Numbered from the stretch's first letter, positions 25,360 through 34,650 are shown. The stretch is DNA of 64,000 nt from Acidovorax sp. FHTAMBA (GCF_038958875.1 NZ_CP152407.1:3169501-3233500); one strand, 5' to 3'. The notes: generated from the sequence alone by a model not told the origin. Numbers and translations are program-made.

Positions 25360-25677
25360 ATGACCACCGAAAAAATCGACGGCGTGTCCGTCACCACCCA
25401 GGCCAATGTGTACTTTGACGGCAAGTGCGTGAGCCACGGCATCACCTTCCCGGACGGCACGAAGAAGTCGGTGGGCGTGGTGCTGCCTGCAACGCTGACC
25501 TTCAACACCGGCGCGCCCGAGATCATGGAATGCGTGGCGGGCTCGTGCGAGTACAAGCTGGACGGTTCCGATATCTGGATGAAGTCGTCGGCGGGCGACA
25601 AGTTCAACGTGCCCGGCAATTCCAGGTTCGACATCCGGGTGACCGAGGCCTACCACTACATTTGCCATTTCGGTTGA
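25360..25677 (+). CDS. ppnP: Pyrimidine/purine nucleoside phosphorylase PpnP
   Basis: A 105-residue single cupin domain (DUF1255) that cleaves a broad set of nucleosides with phosphate. Landmarks are ANVYFDGKCVSHGITFPDGT, GVVLPATLTFNTGAPEIME and the C-terminal YHYICHFG. Length is typical. The dispersed repeat fills the gap to argG. Confidence 0.92.
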   Translation: MTTEKIDGVSVTTQANVYFDGKCVSHGITFPDGTKKSVGVVLPATLTFNTGAPEIMECVAGSCEYKLDGSDIWMKSSAGDKFNVPGNSRFDIRVTEAYHYICHFG

Positions 25678-25696
25678 TCGTTCTGGCTGAAATTTG

Positions 25697-25750
25697 ACTG
25701 TTTTTGGCCTCTGGCGCTTATCCATCAAGCGCTACCAGCTATCATTTTTG
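25697..25750 (+). repeat. Dispersed palindromic repeat, copy 4 (best consensus)
   Basis: Left part GGCCTCTGGCGCTTATCCA, right part TCAAGCGCTACCAGCTATCA, with T runs at both ends. AGCGCTTnnnnnnAAGCGCT-like arms make an imperfect hairpin. It ends 12 bases before the argG start. Confidence 0.88.
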
Positions 25751-25761
25751 AAAAGCATTCC

Positions 25762-27099
25762 ATGGCAACCATCCTCCAGAACCTCCCCCTCGGCCAGAAG
25801 GTCGGCATCGCATTCTCCGGCGGCCTCGATACCAGCGCCGCACTGCACTGGATGAAGCTCAAGGGCGCCATGCCCTACGCCTACACCGCCAACCTGGGCC
25901 AACCTGACGAGCCCGACTACGACGAGATCCCGCGCAAGGCCATGGAATACGGCGCCGAGAAGGCCCGCCTGGTGGACTGCCGCACCCAGCTGGCCCACGA
26001 AGGCATTGCCGCCCTGCAGGCGGGCGCCTTCCACATTTCTACCGGCGGCCTCACCTACTTCAACACCACCCCCCTGGGCCGCGCCGTGACCGGCACCATG
26101 CTGGTGGCGGCGATGAAGGAAGACGACGTCAACATCTGGGGCGACGGCTCGACCTTCAAGGGCAACGACATCGAGCGCTTTTACCGCTACGGCCTGCTGA
26201 CCAACCCATCCCTCAAGATCTACAAGCCTTGGCTGGACCAGCTGTTCATCGACGAGCTGGGCGGCCGGGCCGAGATGTCGGCCTTCATGACCAAGGCCGG
26301 CTTTGGCTACAAGATGAGCGCCGAGAAGGCTTACAGCACCGACAGCAACATGCTGGGCGCCACGCACGAGGCCAAGGACCTGGAGTTCCTGTCCAGCGGC
26401 ATCCGCATCGTCAACCCCATCATGGGCGTGGCGTTCTGGAAGCCCGAGGTCGAAGTGAAGGCCGAGGAAGTCTCGGTGCGCTTCGAAGAAGGCCAGCCCG
26501 TTGCCCTGAACGGGGTGGAGTTCAACGACCCGGTGGAGCTGATCCTGGAAGCCAACCGCATCGGCGGCCGCCATGGCCTGGGCATGAGCGACCAGATCGA
26601 GAACCGCATCATCGAAGCCAAGAGCCGCGGTATCTACGAAGCCCCGGGCCTGGCGCTGCTGCACATCGCCTACGAGCGCCTGGTGACCGGCATCCACAAC
26701 GAAGACACCATCGAGCAGTACCGCATGAATGGCCTGAAGCTCGGCCGCCTGCTGTACCAGGGCCGCTGGTTTGACCCGCAGGCCATCATGCTGCGCGAAA
26801 CCGCCCAGCGCTGGGTGGCCCGCGCCGTGACCGGCACCGTGACGCTGGAACTGCGCCGTGGCAACGACTATTCGCTGCTGAACACCGAGTCGCCCAACCT
26901 GACCTACGCGCCCGAGCGCCTGTCGATGGAGAAGGTGGAAGACGCACCTTTCAGCCCGCTGGACCGCATTGGCCAGCTGACCATGCGCAACCTGGACATC
27001 TCGGACACGCGCGACAAGCTGGGCGTGTATTCGCGCGCTGGCCTGCTGTCGCTGGGGGGCAATGCCGCCCTGGCGCAGCTGGAAAACGACCGCAAATAA
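25762..27099 (+). CDS. argG: Argininosuccinate synthase
   Basis: A 445-residue enzyme of arginine synthesis, joining citrulline and aspartate with ATP. The PP-loop AFSGGLDTSAAL is at about residues 17-28. The length and the tail (AGLLSLGGNAALAQLENDRK) fit the long, E. coli-like ArgG type rather than the 400-residue type. A repeat precedes it and another follows, then a terminator. Confidence 0.96.
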   Translation: MATILQNLPLGQKVGIAFSGGLDTSAALHWMKLKGAMPYAYTANLGQPDEPDYDEIPRKAMEYGAEKARLVDCRTQLAHEGIAALQAGAFHISTGGLTYFNTTPLGRAVTGTMLVAAMKEDDVNIWGDGSTFKGNDIERFYRYGLLTNPSLKIYKPWLDQLFIDELGGRAEMSAFMTKAGFGYKMSAEKAYSTDSNMLGATHEAKDLEFLSSGIRIVNPIMGVAFWKPEVEVKAEEVSVRFEEGQPVALNGVEFNDPVELILEANRIGGRHGLGMSDQIENRIIEAKSRGIYEAPGLALLHIAYERLVTGIHNEDTIEQYRMNGLKLGRLLYQGRWFDPQAIMLRETAQRWVARAVTGTVTLELRRGNDYSLLNTESPNLTYAPERLSMEKVEDAPFSPLDRIGQLTMRNLDISDTRDKLGVYSRAGLLSLGGNAALAQLENDRK

Positions 27100-27120
27100 A
27101 CCTTGGGCCCAGAATATGGG

Positions 27121-27172
27121 TCAAAAATGGCTCCAGCGCTTACCCATCAAGCGCTAGCAGCTACATATATAT
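27121..27172 (+). repeat. Dispersed palindromic repeat, copy 5
   Basis: TCAAAAATGGCTCCAGCGCT then TACCCATCAAGCGCTAGCAG and CTACATATAT. Lies between the argG stop and its terminator. Confidence 0.87.
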
Positions 27173-27176
27173 GAGC

Positions 27177-27203
27177 AAAGCCACCGGAAACGGTGGCTTT
27201 TTT
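27177..27203 (+). terminator. Terminator after argG
   Basis: AAAGCCACCG gaaa CGGTGGCTTT stem-loop followed by T. In the opposite direction the T run is weaker, so it serves argG better than murB. Confidence 0.85.
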
Positions 27204-27229
27204 CTTTGCGGGGAAGGTTGGCTGCTGGT

Positions 27230-28303
27230 CTAAACCACCACCGGCTCGGGCTCCAGCCGGATGCCAAAGCGCTCGTACACGCTGGTCTGGATGGCCTTGG
27301 CCAGGGTCATCACCTCGCCGCCCGTCACGCTGTCGGCGCCCTGCCCCCGGTTGACCAGCACCAGGGCCTGCTTTTCGTACACCCCGGCCTTGCCGATGGA
27401 CTTGCCCTTCCAGCCGCAGGCATCAATCAGCCAGCCCGCCGCCAGCTTGATGCTGCCGTCGGGCATGGGGTAATGCACGATCCTGGGCTCGCGCGCGATG
27501 ATGTCGGCGCACTGGTCGGGCGACACCGTGGGGTTCTTGAAGAAGCTGCCCGCGTTGCCCACCACCGCCGGGTCGGGCAGCTTGGCGCGGCGGATGTCGC
27601 AGATCCAGTCAAAAATTTGCTGGGCACTGGGGTGTTCCACGCCCGCCTCGGCGCGGCGGCGCTCCAGGTCGAGGTAGCCCAGCACGGGCTTCCAGGGCTT
27701 GGGCAGCCGAAACCGCACATGGGTGATGACCGCGCGGCCCGCTAGCCCCATGCCGCGCGGCATCCCGCTGCCGTCGGGTGCTTCAGACGGCGCATGCTTG
27801 AAGACGGAGTCGCGGTAGCCAAAGCCGCACTGCGCGGCATCCAGGCTGAACGACTGGCCGGTGGACAGGTCAATGGCATCGAGCGATTCAAAGCGGTCCT
27901 GCAACTCCACGCCGTAGGCACCGATGTTCTGCACGGGCGAAGCGCCCACGGTGCCGGGAATCAGCGCCAGATTTTCCAGCCCTGGGAACCCGTGCGCCAG
28001 CGTCCAGGCCACCGCGTCGTGCCAGACCTCACCCGCGCCGGCCTCCACGATCCAGGCCCTGGGGGTTTCCTCCACCAAGCGCAGCCCCTTGATTTCCATC
28101 TTGAGCACCACGGGCTTCACGTCGCCCGTCAGGATGATGTTGCTGCCACCGCCCAGCACAAACTTGGGTGCAGGGGCTAGGTCCGTATCGGCCAGAACGG
28201 CCTTCAGATCCGACACGGAGCGCACACGCACCAGGGTTTGGGCACGCGCAGCAATGCCAAAGGTGTTGCAGGGCTGCAAAGGGGCGTTTTTCTCGACTAC
28301 CAT
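27230..28303 (-). CDS. murB: UDP-N-acetylenolpyruvoylglucosamine reductase
   Basis: A 357-residue flavoenzyme that reduces enolpyruvyl-UDP-GlcNAc to UDP-MurNAc in peptidoglycan synthesis. It has the FAD-binding FVLGGGSNIILTGD, NLALIPGTVGASPVQNIGAYG and the catalytic-loop Ser in VGNAGSFFKNP. The length and the E. coli-type (type I) layout agree. The ATG at 28303 was chosen because the frame stays open upstream only by overlapping yajQ on the other strand. Confidence 0.95.
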   Translation of the reverse strand: MVVEKNAPLQPCNTFGIAARAQTLVRVRSVSDLKAVLADTDLAPAPKFVLGGGSNIILTGDVKPVVLKMEIKGLRLVEETPRAWIVEAGAGEVWHDAVAWTLAHGFPGLENLALIPGTVGASPVQNIGAYGVELQDRFESLDAIDLSTGQSFSLDAAQCGFGYRDSVFKHAPSEAPDGSGMPRGMGLAGRAVITHVRFRLPKPWKPVLGYLDLERRRAEAGVEHPSAQQIFDWICDIRRAKLPDPAVVGNAGSFFKNPTVSPDQCADIIAREPRIVHYPMPDGSIKLAAGWLIDACGWKGKSIGKAGVYEKQALVLVNRGQGADSVTGGEVMTLAKAIQTSVYERFGIRLEPEPVVV

Positions 28304-28390
28304 TGGCCCGATTGTCGCACCCGCCCCTGCCTCCACGCTTTGGGGCGCCTGCGACCCGTAGCTGTTTTCCCCTGAGATTGAGAGCCACCC

Positions 28391-28876
28391 ATGCCATCTT
28401 TTGACACCGTCTGTGAAGCCAACCTGGTTGAAGTGAAAAACGCCGTGGAGAACACCGCCAAGGAGATCGGCACCCGTTTCGACTTCAAGGGCACATCGGC
28501 CAGCATCGAGATCAAGGACAAGGACATCACCCTGATCGGCGACGCCGACTTCCAGCTCACCCAGATCGAGGACGTGCTGCGCAACAAGCTCACCAAGCGC
28601 AATGTGGACGTGCGTTTTCTGGACATGGGCGATGTGCAGAAGATGGGCGGCGACAAGGTCAAGCAGGTCATCAAGGTGCGCAACGGCATCGAGAGCGAAC
28701 TGGCCAAGAAGATCCAGAAGCTGATGAAGGAAAGCAAGCTCAAGGTGCAAGCCGCCATCCAGGAGGACAAGGTACGCATTACCGGCGCCAAGCGCGACGA
28801 CCTGCAGGCTGCCATGGCGCTGATCCGCAAGGATGTGACCGACGTGCCGCTGTCGTTCGACAACTTCCGTGACTGA
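28391..28876 (+). CDS. yajQ: YajQ family nucleotide / cyclic-di-GMP-binding protein
   Basis: A 161-residue protein of two ferredoxin-like domains. It starts with PSFDTVCEANLVEVKNAVENT and has the conserved GTRFDFKG near residue 30, then RITGAKRDDLQAAMALIR near the end. Xanthomonas and Pseudomonas homologues bind cyclic-di-GMP and act with LysR-type regulators. Length is standard. It is divergent from murB. Confidence 0.94.
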   Translation: MPSFDTVCEANLVEVKNAVENTAKEIGTRFDFKGTSASIEIKDKDITLIGDADFQLTQIEDVLRNKLTKRNVDVRFLDMGDVQKMGGDKVKQVIKVRNGIESELAKKIQKLMKESKLKVQAAIQEDKVRITGAKRDDLQAAMALIRKDVTDVPLSFDNFRD

Positions 28877-28883
28877 GATGGAG

Positions 28884-28990
28884 CACCCCCTGCGTCGCTT
28901 CGCGCCTTCCCCCTCCAGGGGGATGCCGCCCTCGCTGCGGGGCGGCCCTTGCTTGGCGTCCCTCGCCTGGGCCGCGCCTGTTCCGGGGTA
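28884..28990. repeat. GC-rich intergenic repeat-like block with two hairpins
   Basis: It contains CCCCCTccAGGGGG and GCCGCC ... GGGCGGC inverted pairs and ends CTCGCCTGGGCCGCGCC. I recall similar blocks between genes in other Comamonadaceae genomes, but only one copy is visible here. Confidence 0.4.
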
Positions 28991-29018
28991 CGGTGGAGGC
29001 GCACAGCGCCATCAACGA

Positions 29019-29666
29019 ATGACGATCCACTCCTTTGCCCTGGTAGCGCTGGTTGCTCTGTGCTTGGCTCCGTCCTGGGCGCATGCGCAGGCGGTGGCCC
29101 TGGCGGGCATGTTGGGCAGCAAGGCCTTGCTGGTTGTGGATGCCAACCCGCCCAAGGCCGTGGGTGCGGGGGACGAGTTCCAGGGCGTCAAGGTCATCGC
29201 TGTCACCAAAGAAGAGGCAACGATCGAAATCAGCGGCGCCCGGCGCACGCTGCGCCTGGGCGAGGCCCCCGTGAGCGTCGGCGCGCGCAGCGGCAGTGGC
29301 AAGCGCATCGTGCTCATGGCCGACAGCCGGGGCCACTTTGTCAACACCGGCACCATCAACGGGCGCGTGATGCAGTACATGGTGGATACGGGTGCATCGA
29401 CCATCGCCATCGGCCGCACCGACGCTGATCGCATGGTGCTGAACTACAAAAACGGCGAGCCCGTGCGCATGAACACCGCCAATGGCGTGGCCCAGGGCTG
29501 GCGCATACGGCTGGACTCCGTGCGGCTGGGCGACGTCGAGGTGCTGGGCGTCGAAGCCATTGTCACCCCCGAACCCATGCCCTATGTTCTGTTGGGCAAT
29601 AGTTTTCTGACGCAGTTCCAGATGACCCGCATCAACGACCAGATGGTGCTGGAAAAGCGCAACTGA
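29019..29666 (+). CDS. Exported retropepsin-like aspartic protease (clan AA, TIGR02281 type)
   Basis: A 215-residue protein with a signal peptide ending in AHAQA near residue 24. The C-terminal half is a single retropepsin-like domain with the active-site triad in YMVDTGASTIAIG (about residues 125-137) and the later flap and LLGNSFLTQFQ. Such single-lobe proteases act as dimers, in the periplasm or membrane. Its substrate is unknown. The c-di-GMP-related gene follows eight bases after its stop. Confidence 0.83.
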   Translation: MTIHSFALVALVALCLAPSWAHAQAVALAGMLGSKALLVVDANPPKAVGAGDEFQGVKVIAVTKEEATIEISGARRTLRLGEAPVSVGARSGSGKRIVLMADSRGHFVNTGTINGRVMQYMVDTGASTIAIGRTDADRMVLNYKNGEPVRMNTANGVAQGWRIRLDSVRLGDVEVLGVEAIVTPEPMPYVLLGNSFLTQFQMTRINDQMVLEKRN

Positions 29667-29674
29667 GCCCTGTC

Positions 29675-30694
29675 ATGTCTGCCCACCCCAGTACCGCCAA
29701 CCACAGCACCGAAGGGGAGTACGAGGATCTTCTGAGCCTGTGGTCAGACCTGGAGTCGGCCCTGTCCATGCTGCTCTCCCGGCCGCTGCAGGTGCAGGAC
29801 TTCGCGGCCAAGGTGCGGCAGTTTGACCACTGGCTGCAGGATCTGGTGGCGCACGATATCGATGCGGCGCTGTACCTGATGTTTCAGCTGGCCTCGACAT
29901 CCACCGTGGGCTACAGCGCGTCCCACGCGCTGGTGTGCGGCACGCTGTGCCACATCATGGCGCAGGAGCTGCAGCTGCCGCCCCGTGAACGGGACAGCCT
30001 GGTGCGTGCGGCCCTCACCATGAACATTGGCATGACACGCCTGCAGGACGAACTGGCCGAGCAGCGGGAGCGCCCCACCGCCGCCCAGCAAGAGGCCATC
30101 CGCAGCCACCCGGAAGAGAGCCTGATACTGCTGCAGCGCCTTCACATCACCGACACGCTGTGGCTGGATGTGGTGGGCCAGCACCACGCCACCATGACCG
30201 ACCGCATACCGCTGGCCACCCAGGCCCCCGAGGATCGCCTGACGCGCATCCTGGGCACCATCGACCGCTATGCCGCCATGATCAGCCCGCGCAAGTCGCG
30301 CGCGGGCCGAAGCGCCACCGACTCGGTGCGCGCCATTGTGGGCCAGGAGATCGAGCAGCACGATGAGGTGAGCTACACGCTGGTGCGCTCGATAGGCCTG
30401 TGCCCGCCAGGCACTTTTGTGAAGCTCGACAACGGCGACACCGCCATCGTGCTGCGCCGCAGTGAAAAGGCCAACCACCCCCTGGTCGCCAGCCTGCTCG
30501 ACCGCGCAGGCCACCACCATGCACAGCCCAGTCTGTACCAGACAGCCACCGGCAAGCCGCGCATCCAGTCGGCCCTGGCCCGCTCCGCCGTGAGCCTGGA
30601 GCTCAACCACCGCACCATGATGCGGCTTGGTCTTTATGCCGCACAGCACAGCGCGGGGCTGCGGGGGCTGGTGTCAGGACGCGGCGCGCTGTAG
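29675..30694 (+). CDS. Degenerate HD-GYP-like protein
   Basis: A 339-residue soluble protein. The layout follows HD-GYP phosphodiesterases: SASHALVCGTLCHIMAQEL, then a helix ending ALTMNIGMTRLQ, then HPEESLILLQRL and GQHHATMTDRIP. However the metal-binding HD pair of the LLHDIGK motif is replaced by MNIGM and the GYP signature is missing, so phosphodiesterase activity is doubtful. It could be a cyclic-di-GMP receptor or a structural relic. Short spacing suggests an operon with the protease gene upstream. Confidence 0.72.
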   Translation: MSAHPSTANHSTEGEYEDLLSLWSDLESALSMLLSRPLQVQDFAAKVRQFDHWLQDLVAHDIDAALYLMFQLASTSTVGYSASHALVCGTLCHIMAQELQLPPRERDSLVRAALTMNIGMTRLQDELAEQRERPTAAQQEAIRSHPEESLILLQRLHITDTLWLDVVGQHHATMTDRIPLATQAPEDRLTRILGTIDRYAAMISPRKSRAGRSATDSVRAIVGQEIEQHDEVSYTLVRSIGLCPPGTFVKLDNGDTAIVLRRSEKANHPLVASLLDRAGHHHAQPSLYQTATGKPRIQSALARSAVSLELNHRTMMRLGLYAAQHSAGLRGLVSGRGAL

Positions 30695-30730
30695 GCGCAC
30701 ACTGTGTGCCCGCCGCCGCGGCACCTTGCG

Positions 30731-31399
30731 CTACTTTTTCGCCGGGTGTGCCGTACCCTCGGCGGCAGACGCAGCCTTCTTGCTGCCCAGCCGCGACTCC
30801 TTGCCTTCAATCAGCCGCTGGATGTTCTCCTTGTGGCGCCAGGCCAGCAGCATGGCCATTACCACGATGGAGCCGGCAATCGTGCCTTCGGCATACCACA
30901 CCACGCCATCGACCAGCAGGTAGTACACAGGTGCGAAGGCCGCTGCCACCAGCGACGCCAGCGACGAGTAGCGAAAGAAAAACGCAATGATGAGCCAGGT
31001 GGCAGCGGTGGCCAGCCCCAGCCAGACACTGATGCCCAGCAGAACGCCGAGCGCAGTGGCGACACCTTTGCCGCCCTCGAAGCGGAAGAACACCGGCCAT
31101 AGATGGCCCAGAAACGCTGCCAGCCCCACCAGCGCCACCGTGCCATCTTCCAGGCCATACGGTTTGCCAAATGCGACGACCAGCGCCACGGGCAGCCACC
31201 CCTTCACGGCATCCAGCACCAGCGTGATGATCGCAGCCGCCTTGCTGCCCGAGCGAAGAACGTTGGTGGCGCCAGGGTTCTTGCTGCCGTAGGTCCGCGG
31301 ATCGTTCAGGCCCATGACACGGGTCACGATGACGGCGAACGAAAGCGAACCCAGCAGGTAGGCGGCGACAGTCGCCAGGGCGCAATAGGCAAGGGACAC
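30731..31399 (-). CDS. plsY: Glycerol-3-phosphate acyltransferase PlsY
   Basis: A 222-residue membrane protein that moves an acyl group from acyl phosphate to glycerol-3-phosphate, the first step of phospholipid synthesis. Motifs SKNPGATNVLR, FEGGKGVATALG and the AYLLGSLSFAVIV opening are all present. The GTG at 31399 was chosen because it gives the standard N-terminus; a TTG 66 bases upstream is also in frame. The C-terminus has a Lys/Ala-rich extension. Confidence 0.92.
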   Translation of the reverse strand: MSLAYCALATVAAYLLGSLSFAVIVTRVMGLNDPRTYGSKNPGATNVLRSGSKAAAIITLVLDAVKGWLPVALVVAFGKPYGLEDGTVALVGLAAFLGHLWPVFFRFEGGKGVATALGVLLGISVWLGLATAATWLIIAFFFRYSSLASLVAAAFAPVYYLLVDGVVWYAEGTIAGSIVVMAMLLAWRHKENIQRLIEGKESRLGSKKAASAAEGTAHPAKK

Positions 31400-31510
31400 G
31401 GAGTGACTTTCTTGAAAGGCTGCAATGGAATGGAGCACTGGGAGTGCTCGCGCAACCACCAGCAACCCCAGCGCGACATTTTGCCACCCGCAACCCGCGC
31501 GGATGGCGCG

Positions 31511-32737
31511 TCAACCCGGCCGGAGGGCTCCGTCGATGGCATCTGCGGCCAGAACTTTACTGCCCGGCCGCCCCGGCTCGACGCGGTTGCGCCCCGCCTT
31601 CTTGCCACGATAAAGCGCCGCGTCGGCCTCCTGCAATGCCACATCCAGCCCGTCCACACCGTTGAAAGGCAGCGAGACGCCGATGGTGACGGTACAGCGC
31701 AGCGGCCCGTCCGGCCCCGGCGTGGGCACCGACTGCCGTTCAATGACTTCGCGCAGACGTTCGGCCAGGTGCATCACGCCCTCGTGGTCGGCATCCAGGC
31801 AGACGACCACAAACTCTTCGCCCCCCAGGCGGCTGGCCAGGTCACCGCGCCGCAGCGTCTGGCGAAGCGCGTCGGCCACATGGCACAGCACCACATCCCC
31901 GGCCTTGTGCCCATGGGAATCGTTGATTCGTTTGAAATGGTCGATGTCCAGCAGCAGCAGGCGTGCAGGGCTGGCGGTGCGCGAACGGAAATAGGTTTCG
32001 AGCCCCGCATGCAGGCCGCGACGGTTCAGCAACTGCGTGAGGGGATCGCGCGCTGCTGCGGCCTGCAGCTCATCGGTGAGACGGCGCAGCACCAGCCAGA
32101 TCATCGCGGGGGCCAGCACTGTGGCCAGGAACGACATGTAGATATAGAACCCGATCTGAAAACGGTTGCCCATGTCCAGGGCCTGCAGACCGTCCTGGGC
32201 CACCAGCACGCATTTGATGGCATTGAGCACGCCCAGCCCGCCAATCAGCGCGGCAAAGAGCGTCATCTCCACACGCAGCTCTTTGGCCACGTTGCGCATG
32301 GCATAGACCACAGCCGCGGTCATGGCGAAAAACATCACCGCGGAGGCGAACGAGAGCATTGCATAGCGTGCCACCGGGCCCGCCACCCACTGCACCAGCA
32401 CCTGGGCCACCGTGTAGCCCAACGCCAGCGCAAGCACGGGCTGCAGCAAGGGCGCATCGCGGCCGAAAAACCGCACAGCGCCCACCGCGAAAACCAGCGG
32501 CACGCACAGGGTGAGTGTGTGGTTGACCACACTCAGCGCATTCCAGTCGGGCGGGCCGCCCAGCAGCTGGAGCATGTAGGCGGTGCCCAGCATCGCGTTG
32601 CCGAGGGCAAAAGCATTCATGCCCAGCCTGTGGCCCTGCAGGCGTGTGCTGATCAGCCAGAACATGATGGCAAAGCACAGCAGGTGCACGCAGAGCATGC
32701 CGACGATAAGGTTAGCAACCATGAATGGATTCGCCAT
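31511..32737 (-). CDS. Membrane diguanylate cyclase (GGDEF)
   Basis: 408 residues. The first 210 contain about seven hydrophobic segments forming an unnamed membrane sensor. The C-terminal GGDEF domain has DPLTQLLNRRGL, DIDHFKRIND and SRLGGEEFVVV. The inhibitory I-site RxxD (RRGD) sits five residues before GGEEF, so product inhibition is expected. The enzyme would make cyclic-di-GMP from two GTP. It is the only clearly intact cyclase in the window. Confidence 0.93.
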   Translation of the reverse strand: MANPFMVANLIVGMLCVHLLCFAIMFWLISTRLQGHRLGMNAFALGNAMLGTAYMLQLLGGPPDWNALSVVNHTLTLCVPLVFAVGAVRFFGRDAPLLQPVLALALGYTVAQVLVQWVAGPVARYAMLSFASAVMFFAMTAAVVYAMRNVAKELRVEMTLFAALIGGLGVLNAIKCVLVAQDGLQALDMGNRFQIGFYIYMSFLATVLAPAMIWLVLRRLTDELQAAAARDPLTQLLNRRGLHAGLETYFRSRTASPARLLLLDIDHFKRINDSHGHKAGDVVLCHVADALRQTLRRGDLASRLGGEEFVVVCLDADHEGVMHLAERLREVIERQSVPTPGPDGPLRCTVTIGVSLPFNGVDGLDVALQEADAALYRGKKAGRNRVEPGRPGSKVLAADAIDGALRPG

Positions 32738-32856
32738 CGTGTGCGGTCAGGGCCAGCGCAGACCCGTCAGCGCGGGGGCATGGCAGGCCACGCATCCTGG
32801 GCGATAGCGGGATGGTGTGCCTGCGGCCCGCCGCGCGGCCTGCGCGGTGCCGAAGC

Positions 32857-33369
32857 TCACCCGGCAACTTCGGCGCCCAGCGCGCATTGCACCGGCTGCG
32901 CCGCCAGCAACTGCACGCACACCTGCGGATCGATCTGCACCAGAAAGCCCCGCCGCCCGCCGTTGATGGCGATGCGGGGCAGCGCCAGAATGCTGTGCTC
33001 GATGTACACACGCATCTCCTTGCGTGTGGCGAACGGTGATGTGCCCCCCACCAGATAACCCGTGTGCCGGTTGGCCACCTCGGGCTTGCATGGCTCCACG
33101 CTCTTCACACCGATCTGGCGCGCGAGGTTCTTGGTGGACACCTTGCGGTCGCCATGCATCAGCACGATCAGCGGTTTTGCGTCCTGGTCCTGCATGACCA
33201 GCGTCTTGACCACCATGTGCTCGTCCAGCCCCAGTTGCCGCGCCGACTCCTCGGTGCCGCCGTGCTCCATGTAGTCGTAAGGGTGCTCGGTGAACGCCAC
33301 GCCCCGCGCACGCAACATCTGCGTGGCGGGCGTCTCGCTCACATGTGCGGATTTGTCTTTCTTCGCCAT
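32857..33369 (-). CDS. ybaK: Cys-tRNA(Pro) deacylase YbaK
   Basis: A 170-residue INS/ProX-type editing domain that hydrolyses misacylated Cys-tRNA(Pro). The conserved lysine lies in MVVKTLVMQ (about residue 54) and GYLVGGTSPFATRK is the YbaK signature. The ATG at 33369 gives a normal start (AKKDKSAHVSETPAT). It is flanked by the diguanylate cyclase and an aldo/keto reductase, all leftward. Confidence 0.92.
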   Translation of the reverse strand: MAKKDKSAHVSETPATQMLRARGVAFTEHPYDYMEHGGTEESARQLGLDEHMVVKTLVMQDQDAKPLIVLMHGDRKVSTKNLARQIGVKSVEPCKPEVANRHTGYLVGGTSPFATRKEMRVYIEHSILALPRIAINGGRRGFLVQIDPQVCVQLLAAQPVQCALGAEVAG

Positions 33370-33423
33370 GGTGCCTGCCTGCATAAACAATTCGGTGGCC
33401 CCGCCAACGCGCCAACACCACCC

Positions 33424-34485
33424 TCAAAGCGCCGGGTCGCGCAGCTCCCAGCGGATCGCGTCGATGGCTTTCAGGATGTCGGGCGACAGCGTGGTGCCCC
33501 ACGCGTTGAGGTCTTCGTCCAGCTGCGCCACCGACGTCACGCCGATGATGGTGCTGGCCACCTGCCATTTGGTGTAGCAGAACGCCAGCGCCATCTGCGT
33601 GGGCGTCATGCCATGGTCACGCGCCAGCTGGTTGTAGCGGCGCGATGCCTCCAGCGCCTCGGGGCGGCCCCAGCGCTGCTTGCGCACGGATTCATACGAT
33701 GCAATGCGCGCACCTTGGGGGGCGGCGGGGCCAGTGATGCCGCTCTCGTCGTACTTGCCGGTCAGCAGGCCAAAGCCCAGGGGTGAATACGCCAGCAGCG
33801 ACACGTTGAGGCGGTGGCAGGTTTCGTCCAGCCCGTTTTCCCAGGTGCGGTTGATGAGGCAGTACGGGTTCTGCACCGTGGCCACACGCGGCAGGCCGTG
33901 CTGCTCGGCCAGGCGCACGAATTCGTGCACGCCGTAGGGGGTTTCATTCGACAGGCCGATATAGCGCACCTTGCCCGTCTTCACCAGCCCGGCCAGTGCT
34001 TCGAGCTGCTCGCGGATGGGGGTTTGCGACGTTTCCTTGGCGGGGTCGTAATACAGGTTGCCAAACGCTGGCACATGGCGCTCGGGCCAGTGGATCTGGT
34101 AGAGGTCGATCACATCCGTCTGCAGGCGGCGCAGGCTGGCCTCGCACGAAGCCACGATGTCGGCGGCCGTCATGCCCTTGCCCTCGCGCACCCAGGGCAT
34201 GCCGCGCGATGGGCCAGCCACCTTGGTCGCCACCACCAGCTTCTGGCGCGCGCCGGGGTTCTTTGCAATCCAGTTGCCGATGATGGTCTCGGTGGCACCG
34301 AAGGTCTCGGCCCTGGCGGGCACGGCATACATCTCGGCCGTGTCGATGAAGTTCACACCGCGCGCGAGCGACTGGCTCAGGATGGCATGCGAATCGGCCT
34401 CATGGACCTGCTCGCCGAAGGTCATGGTGCCCAGACAGATGGGGGTGACAAGCAGGTCACTCTGACCCAGGGGGACTTTGTTCAT
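33424..34485 (-). CDS. Aldo/keto reductase
   Basis: A 353-residue NADP-dependent oxidoreductase. It has GTMTFG, the catalytic Asp and Tyr in FIDTAEMYAVP, and the catalytic His in LYQIHWPERH. It resembles the Tas / YghZ type of E. coli in length and in the YYDPAKETSQTPIREQLEAL insertion. The physiological substrate is not known. The start at 34485 follows the usual family beginning; the frame is open far upstream only as antisense to the next gene. Confidence 0.92.
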   Translation of the reverse strand: MNKVPLGQSDLLVTPICLGTMTFGEQVHEADSHAILSQSLARGVNFIDTAEMYAVPARAETFGATETIIGNWIAKNPGARQKLVVATKVAGPSRGMPWVREGKGMTAADIVASCEASLRRLQTDVIDLYQIHWPERHVPAFGNLYYDPAKETSQTPIREQLEALAGLVKTGKVRYIGLSNETPYGVHEFVRLAEQHGLPRVATVQNPYCLINRTWENGLDETCHRLNVSLLAYSPLGFGLLTGKYDESGITGPAAPQGARIASYESVRKQRWGRPEALEASRRYNQLARDHGMTPTQMALAFCYTKWQVASTIIGVTSVAQLDEDLNAWGTTLSPDILKAIDAIRWELRDPAL

Positions 34486-34650
34486 GCGGTGAAGACTCCG
34501 GATGGTGAAGACAGAAACAGGCCCGCCGCGGGGCCAAACACGCTGGCAGGCGATGGTACAAGCGAACGCCCATGCCTGCAGGGCGCCGGACTCCTTGGCG
34601 ACAGCCATGGGGGCATGCGGGCCCGGCCCTCGGCTTAACATTGCTGCAGC

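Noticed and set aside
28304..28750. N-terminal extension of murB
   Set aside because: It overlaps yajQ on the other strand and has no similarity to MurB.
31103..33058. A 651-residue rightward open frame
   Set aside because: Antisense to plsY, the diguanylate cyclase and ybaK.
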